Shown here: positions 58,788 to 64,000 of the stretch, one piece after another
How the letters are laid out: every line of letters starts with the position of its first letter
Numbering within the stretch: position 1 is the first letter of the stretch
NCBI GenBank assembly: GCA_037013495.1
Contig: CM072806.1
Location: 26,538,001 to 26,602,000 of the forward strand
Direction of reading: 5' to 3'
DNA length: 64,000 nucleotides
Origin: Hippophae tibetana
Lineage: Eukaryota > Streptophyta > Magnoliopsida > Rosales > Elaeagnaceae
Translations under genes and position numbers: made by a program
The notes under the pieces: generated by a model
The model's database searches: none
The model's input: the letters and a program-made list of their open reading frames with translations, nothing else
What the model was told of the DNA's origin: nothing

Positions 58788-59708
58788 TGATGCTTATTTT
58801 CGCAAGTCTACGAATCGTTCAAGTAATAAAGTGTACAAAAAGTACGGATATCGAACCCACAAGAAATGGCGTTACTAAGTACCGAAATTGACTAACCCTA
58901 ATTTTATTTGAAACCCGAATTGTTGAAATTGTTTTAAAAACAAATTAACATAAAACTAAACGCAAATAACAAAATTTAATGTTGTTCACAAATGATTAAA
59001 AACGCTAAGGCATTTGATTTCGCTAAATCAATTCAATCCGATTTCAAGTCATGTTATATGAGATTCAAAGCTAAAAGTGATGGTTGAAAAACCCAAACTT
59101 ATCTAATACTCTTTCTCAAGTTATATTAGAATTACTTATCTATGAAAACCAACTATATTTCTATGAAGATTTAATCACAAATAAGCACATTACGATTTAT
59201 GGAATTTCTAGAATAACCACATACATCATGCATTAGGTGTCAAACTCGCATTCAACATACGGTATTTATCACAAGAAGCATTCATTACACATCTCCTCTC
59301 GGTCTCAATATAATGCAACAAATCATCTAAATCTTGATCAGAAATTTAAAAGCATTAAGTATGGAAATAAATACTCAACTTGAAAACAATGAATTCATAT
59401 AACAATAACAAAAGAAATCAGATTTCCTTGATTTAACTACATCATAGCCTTAGCAAAAACGAATTAGTTCATAACGAAATTAAGAACAAACATATTCTCA
59501 ATTGAATCCATGAACAAACAATCTGAATAAAATGCAGAAAACAAAAGCTAAGGAGAAGAGATGAAGAACTCTTGAAGATGAAGACTTGGTAGCAACAATG
59601 GTGATGATCCTTCAAGCTTCTCCAACCTTTCTCTCCAAAATTCCTTTTCTCCTCCAAAAATAACTTAGATCTGCCCTCTCTGCCGTCCCCCTCTTTTCCA
59701 TCATAATG

Positions 59709-59716
59709 TATATATA
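59709..59716 (-). promoter_or_regulatory. TATA box of the LTR
   Basis: TATATATA on the minus strand about 70 bases downstream of the GC-rich array, followed by a leader in which 'ttcaagagttcttcatctct' occurs. Confidence 0.55.
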
Positions 59717-59779
59717 GATCTAGGGTTTGGGGGGCAATTTTGGAACAAAACAACATAAAAAATGTATTTTTGGACGAAA

Positions 59780-60165
59780 CTCGCCGGCGGCGACATTATT
59801 CTCGCCGCGGCGAGATTTCTGGAAAATTAAATATTTAGGTTTTTGATTTTGGCCGGCGGCCAAAATAATGTGGCCGGCGGCTAGATACTTTGGCCGGCGG
59901 CCAACATAATGTGGCCAGCGGCGAGATGCTTTGGCAGGCGGCGAGAATTATTTGGCCGGCGGCGAGATTAGTTTACCAAAATTTGTGCTCTCGGGAAGAT
60001 TTTCGCCAAGATTTTAGCCGGCGACGAGATGCTTTGGCCGGCGGCGAGAATACTTTGGCCGGCGGCGAGATTCACTTGGCCATAATCCGTGCTCCCTGCA
60101 TGATTTTCAAATTTTTTTTCCGTAAGGTTTCGCCGGCGGCGAGAATACTCTCGCCGACGGCGAAT
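59780..60165 (-). repeat. GGCCGGCGGCGAGA array in U3, about 13 units
   Basis: GCCGGCGGC-like cores occur near 59782, 59802, 59850, 59871, 59891, 59912, 59933, 59953, 60018, 60037, 60057, 60131 and 60152. Most are spaced 20-21 bp with AT-rich fill such as 'tactttg' or 'attattttg'. This is the GC-richest part of the window and stands immediately upstream of the TATA box. Confidence 0.85.
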
Positions 60166-60388
60166 TTCCAAATTTTGAAATTTTTGTTCTCTTTTTATTT
60201 TCATTCAATCCCGATCATTGTACTTTGTCCCTAACTTCTCCAAAATCATGATTTTACCTGAAATTGCACTTTAAACACGAAATACCCGTGAAATGACATT
60301 TGTGGATTAAATAATCAAATAAACACAATTTTCACACAAATATCAACATTTAAATCATAACAAAAATGCAATAATTTAGTTCTTATCA

Positions 60389-60425
60389 ACAACCCCCAAC
60401 CAGCTTCTTGCTAGTCTCTAGCAAG
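60389..60425 (-). other. Polypurine tract and adjoining stem-loop
   Basis: The minus strand reads GAAGCTGGTTGGGGGTTGT up to the LTR. Directly before it CTTGCTAG (60407-60414) and CTAGCAAG (60418-60425) form a perfect 8-bp stem with a 3-base loop. The same pair of features precedes the LTR at 19314. Confidence 0.7.
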
Positions 60426-61271
60426 AAAAGCGATCTATGAATAATTTAAGAGGAGAAATTAAAAGAAAAATTCAAAGGAAATTTATTCTATTTACAACAT
60501 TGCATTAAGCATATGCAATAAGCCTTTAAACCCCTAGGCGGCCCTAGTAGGACGAGTTGTAGTCTCGTGAGGGCTTCCAGTGACGATACCCACAAACATC
60601 ATTCCTATAACTATCCTAACTTAAAACAATAAAATCACATAACAAATAATTTGCACAAATGTCTCAAAAATTGTAAATAACACCCAACATATAGAATAAT
60701 TAAATGTCACCTAAGCTTTAAGAAATCTCAAATGCCTATTTCACTTTTGTTTTTGACTCTTAAACATCCATCAAACCACAAACCAATAGCCATAATGCCC
60801 GGATAATATTATGCATAACATCCACAAACAAAAAGGTGAAATCTCAAACTCCATAGGCTCACTTTTCAAACCTCTCTCCACTAAAGAAGGAAAAATACAC
60901 CACTTCGGATCAATAGGACTTTATGAGGCTTGTAATGTTAGGCTTAGGTATTTAGTTAAGAAAGAACGGGAAGTGTCAAAATACAAATAATAGCACTTAT
61001 TAGATTAAACACAACCAATTAAGTAAAAGAGTAACACCATTTAACCCAAATTGTTTCTTCCGATCATAATCCATTTTTCCAAAGATAAACCAACTTCTTC
61101 CTCAAAAATTTTTTTTTTTTCACCTCAGTATATCAATCACTAACACTCTTTTATTTACTAGAGTGTGAAGGCCTTTTTTTTCTCTTTTTTTTTTTTTTTA
61201 CTCAATTGCTCTTGAAAAGCCAACAACTTTCTTCCAATATATGTGGATTTCTTTTCTTTTCTTTTCTTTTT

Positions 61272-61303
<32 letters not shown>

Positions 61304-62079
61304 TTTTTTTGCATCCTTACTCCAATTGCTCTTGAAAAGACATAACCCCCAACCGATTTCTCCCAATATATGTGGAAGATTTCTCCAATTCCTCTTGAAA
61401 AGTTTGTGTTCAAAATTAAGTGCTCTTAACAAATAAGGTAGGAATTATATATATATATTTTTGGCTCAATAGAAGGTAGGTTATATAAGGCAAAAAGAAA
61501 GAAAAGTAAGGCTAACAATATATTTAAATAGGCTCAAAGAGGTAACTAGTGATATAAGGATAACAAGGTAGGCTTAAAATGGCACAATCGATCCAAAAAT
61601 GGCCTACATCATATCCTAAACAGTGCAATTCCAAATTATTTCGCCTCAAGAGGTTTTCAAATGAGTTCTAGAGTTTGTTGAGATCACAAAAATATTCATG
61701 AAAAATTCGCACATAAGACTTCTCTAAGCATTTAGACTAATCAACCAAATCATACCACATACCAAAAGAGTCGCCAACTAGGTAAAATCAACATTTGGAA
61801 TTCTCTTTAAACCGAAGCAAAATTTAATGTCTTCTAACAGCTACTTGTTATCACAATCACATTATTATCATCAACGTGCAAATTAAAATAAGTAAAATGC
61901 AAATAAAATAAAATAAAAATAAAAATAGAAATAAGACAATAAACAAATAAAAGAAATTAAATCAAAATGTAGAAAAATAAATGGAAAATCAAAATTAAAC
62001 ACAAACAAAAACACAAACAAAACTAATAAAAATGAAGGGAAGAAAAGATTTACCGTTTACTGCACCCCCAACCAAAACC
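60426..62079 (-). other. 3' untranslated internal region of the Athila-like element
   Basis: No coding recognised. At 62050-62095 the minus strand has 'gaggacaatgtaaggttttg' and 'gttgggggtgca', a sequence that usually follows pol in Athila-like elements; here it overlaps the end of the gag-protease frame. Confidence 0.6.
61170..61410. repeat. Homopyrimidine runs and interspersed direct repeat
   Basis: (TTTTC)n and (TTTTG)n runs at 61250-61310, flanked by copies of 'caattgctcttgaaaag' at 61204 and 61323 and a variant at 61386. 'ccaatatatgtgga' follows twice (61234, 61361). It looks like a duplicated unit of about 120 bp into which the microsatellites grew. Confidence 0.75.
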
Positions 62080-64000
62080 TTACATTGTCCTCAATGTAAG
62101 AAAGGGAAGAGAGATCTCCTTTCCGCCAGCGGTGAAACTGCCCTCGCCGGTGGTGAACGTAAGAATATTTTTTTTTTTTAGATGGGATGGCATTGGCTTT
62201 AACTCAATCTTGTTGGCTCCATTCTTTACCACTGAGGTTGGAGTTTCATTTGTTCCCAACTCCTTAAATGTTTCATCACTGCATAAATGTTCATTAGGTG
62301 CTGCTAGTAATTCAGAACATTGTCTCGTCCCCTCATCTTCCTTCTCAATTGTTGCAGATTTCACAAGGCAAGCTTCTAGTGGTAGCAATGAAGTTCTCTC
62401 CTCAAAAGTTTCCGAGATTAACCCGTTAAGAGTGTTAATTTGAAAACAAGAATGTACATCACTTGGAAATTTTGTTTCTTCAAAAACATCAAAAGTTACT
62501 TGTTCATCTTGCACCCGTAGAATGAGCTTTCCTTGCTGAACATCAATCAATGTTCTTCCAGTTGCAAGGAATGGTCTCCCTAATATCAACGGTATCTCTC
62601 TATCTTCCTCCATGTCAAGCACCACGAAATCTACAGGGAAAATAAACTTGCCGACTTTAATTAAAACATCCTCAATTACCCCTAGAGGATATTTCACCGA
62701 TCGATCCGCTAATTGTAAAGATATTGAAGTGGGCTTCACTTCTCCCAGGCCTAGTTTCCTGAAAACTGAAAGTGGCATCAAATTAATGCTTGCTCCTAAA
62801 TCACATAGGACTTTATCAAAATTGCAACTTCCTATAGTACACGGTATAGTAAAACGCCCTGGGTCTTTCAATTTCTGTGGTAGTTTTCTTTGAAGAACTG
62901 CACTGCACTCCTCATTTAGCATGACAGTTTCATTATCTCCCAGCCTCCTCTTCTTCGATAAAATTTCCTTCATGAATTTTGCATACTTAGGCATTTGTTC
63001 CAACATCTCTGCAAAAGGAATGTTAATATGCAATTTCTTAAAAATATCCAGAAATTTATCGAATTGATTATCAAGCTTTTTCTTATTCAATCGTTGAGGA
63101 TATGGGATAGGAGGCTCATATTTTGCATATGGAGAAGGTTGAATATCTTGGGATCTTGATGGCTTTTCTTTAGATTCTTCAATCTTTTTCTCCGATTTTC
63201 TCTGATTCTCAAGTTCTTTACCACTTCTCAATGTGATAGCCTTTACATGCTCTGTGGGATTTATTGTGTCACTAGGCAGCGATCCTTGAGACCTTTCTGC
63301 AATTTGCTTTGAAAGCTGCCCCAGTTGGTTTTGGATGTCCCTGTTGATTGCCTCTTGATTTCTGAAATTTTCTCTTGTCTCCTCAATGAACTTTCCTAAA
63401 ATTTCTTCCAAATTTGTTTGTTTTGTCTCTTGGGGTTGGTAGGAAGATGATGACGGTTTGTTTCCCCCTTGGTTATTTCCCCATGACAAATTTGGATGAT
63501 TTCTCCAACCTGGATTGTAGGTGTTCGAGTATGGGTTATGTTGAGGTTTTTGGAAATTTGAAACATAATTTGCTTGCTCAGCATTTGGTGAAGCAAATGG
63601 ATTTCCAACTTGGCACTCGATACTAGCATGATTTCCACCACATAAATCACATTGTGCAGTTGGTTTAGATTCGAATTTGGAGGACAAAGAATCCATCTTT
63701 CTTGAAAGAACAGCAACTTGAGCCGACAAAGCATTCACTGAATCAATTTCATGCACTGCTGCTGGTCTTTTTGCAATTACCCTCTCTGAATGCCACTGGT
63801 TGTTGTTTTCTGCCATAATCTCTAACAACTCATGAGCATCCTCCGGTGTTTTTCCATTTAAAGACCCTCCAGCTGCAGCATCAATCATTGCCCGATAGTT
63901 TGAAACCAATCCATTATAAAATGTAGACACTTGCAACCAAATCGGTATACCATGATGCGGGCACTTCCTCAACATTTCTTTGAATCTTTCCCAAGCTTCA
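62080..64000 (-). CDS. gag-pro: Athila-like gag-protease, open frame, 5' end beyond the window
   Basis: The frame is open from the window edge through an internal Met at 63975 (631 residues from it) to a stop at 62080. The edge codons (EAWERFKE) continue a gag capsid domain, so the start is outside. Counting from that Met, a CCHC knuckle lies at 109-121 (C109, C112, H116, C121), a Q/N/P-rich region follows, a Lys/Glu-rich region spans 255-275, and a retropepsin-like domain has DLGAS at 392-396 and 'LILGRPFLATG' at 463-473. It would build the particle and cleave the polyprotein. After 'ELKPMPSHLK' (591-600), where RT should begin, it runs into 31 unrelated residues and stops: pol is missing. 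No internal stop suggests a young or selected element. Confidence 0.85.
   Translation of the reverse strand, partial: EAWERFKEMLRKCPHHGIPIWLQVSTFYNGLVSNYRAMIDAAAGGSLNGKTPEDAHELLEIMAENNNQWHSERVIAKRPAAVHEIDSVNALSAQVAVLSRKMDSLSSKFESKPTAQCDLCGGNHASIECQVGNPFASPNAEQANYVSNFQKPQHNPYSNTYNPGWRNHPNLSWGNNQGGNKPSSSSYQPQETKQTNLEEILGKFIEETRENFRNQEAINRDIQNQLGQLSKQIAERSQGSLPSDTINPTEHVKAITLRSGKELENQRKSEKKIEESKEKPSRSQDIQPSPYAKYEPPIPYPQRLNKKKLDNQFDKFLDIFKKLHINIPFAEMLEQMPKYAKFMKEILSKKRRLGDNETVMLNEECSAVLQRKLPQKLKDPGRFTIPCTIGSCNFDKVLCDLGASINLMPLSVFRKLGLGEVKPTSISLQLADRSVKYPLGVIEDVLIKVGKFIFPVDFVVLDMEEDREIPLILGRPFLATGRTLIDVQQGKLILRVQDEQVTFDVFEETKFPSDVHSCFQINTLNGLISETFEERTSLLPLEACLVKSATIEKEDEGTRQCSELLAAPNEHLCSDETFKELGTNETPTSVVKNGANKIELKPMPSHLKKKNILTFTTGEGSFTAGGKEISLPFLTLRTM

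Larger units (their letters stand above)
58788..60388 (-). mobile_element. 3' LTR of an Athila-like element
   Basis: The minus strand runs TGATAAGAACTAAA (60388) to AAGCATCA (58788), 1601 bp, with TGAT/ATCA ends. A PPT and stem-loop directly precede the start, so it is the 3' LTR of the element whose gag-protease lies at 62080-64000. TATATATA at 59709-59716, with a GC-rich 20-bp array upstream. U5 holds 'aagtgtacaaaaagtacgg' and 'cgaacccacaagaaatgg'. The 5' LTR would be outside the window. Confidence 0.8.

Noticed and set aside
59890-60234. Frames of 114 and 78 codons through the GGCCGGCGGC array
   Set aside because: These are repeat translations in the LTR U3. The period shifts the frame and no family match is seen.
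61198-61436. Three overlapping frames around the homopyrimidine runs
   Set aside because: Low-complexity Lys/Asn or Phe/Leu runs from microsatellites in the 3' untranslated region.
62132-63626. Plus-strand frames opposite the gag-protease
   Set aside because: They are antisense shadows of the minus-strand coding frame.
1-64000. CRISPR arrays, bacterial operons, riboswitches, tRNA or rRNA genes
   Set aside because: No regularly spaced identical repeats with unique spacers, no bacterial gene spacing and no tRNA or rRNA signature was seen. The content is plant transposable elements.

Overview
This is a plant nuclear window, very AT-rich and almost free of host genes. I assign it to a eudicot because of its content: Athila/Tat-like Ty3/gypsy elements with a DLGAS-type protease, copia gag/protease/integrase pieces, CACTA transposons with DUF4218/DUF4216-type transposase, and a Caulimoviridae-like endogenous viral insert. 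A legume is possible but the sequence does not decide it. I find no intact host gene, no rRNA or tRNA gene and no CRISPR array. The only long open frame is a retroelement gag-protease running off the right edge.

Layout. 1-655 is the end of a copia-type LTR. 656-6080 is AT-rich noncoding DNA with short tandem arrays and one weak exon-like patch near 3.3 kb. 6081-7932 is an Athila-like LTR on the minus strand with a GC-rich 22-bp array upstream of its TATA box. 8370-17500 is a decayed Ty3/gypsy gag-protease on the plus strand, split by a complete 7.6-kb minus-strand copia-like element (9171-16791) with LTRs, PBS, gag remains and a perfect 5-bp target duplication. 17540-20980 holds an Athila-type integrase remnant and a 3' LTR. 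24.6-28.5 kb is a decayed pararetrovirus-like insert (movement protein, coat protein, zinc knuckle) interrupted by a solo copia LTR. 33392-37806 is a CACTA element with transposase remnants. 40216-42616 is a second, probably non-autonomous CACTA-like element carrying two exons and an intron of a PTPMT1-like phosphatase gene plus inverted GGTGCC/CACCAG-rich arrays. 43130-46262 is a shuffled copia element split by a solo Athila-like LTR with a perfect duplication. 48940-49863, 56989-58474 and 58788-60388 are further Athila-like LTRs. 52235-54180 is the 5' part of another gypsy element, and 55700-56412 a transposon-associated coding remnant. 58788-64000 is the 3' half of an Athila-like element whose gag-protease frame is open but whose polymerase is missing.

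How the parts relate. The region is a layered pile of insertions whose order can be read from nesting: gypsy gag, then copia-like element; viral insert, then solo copia LTR; Ale-like copia, then Athila-like LTR. Two of the better preserved elements (9171-16791 and 58788-64000) keep gag-type coding but lack a recognisable reverse transcriptase, so they look like non-autonomous elements that would depend on enzymes made elsewhere. Most other coding matter is full of stops. All calls rest on reading the sequence and on remembered family features; no database search was run.
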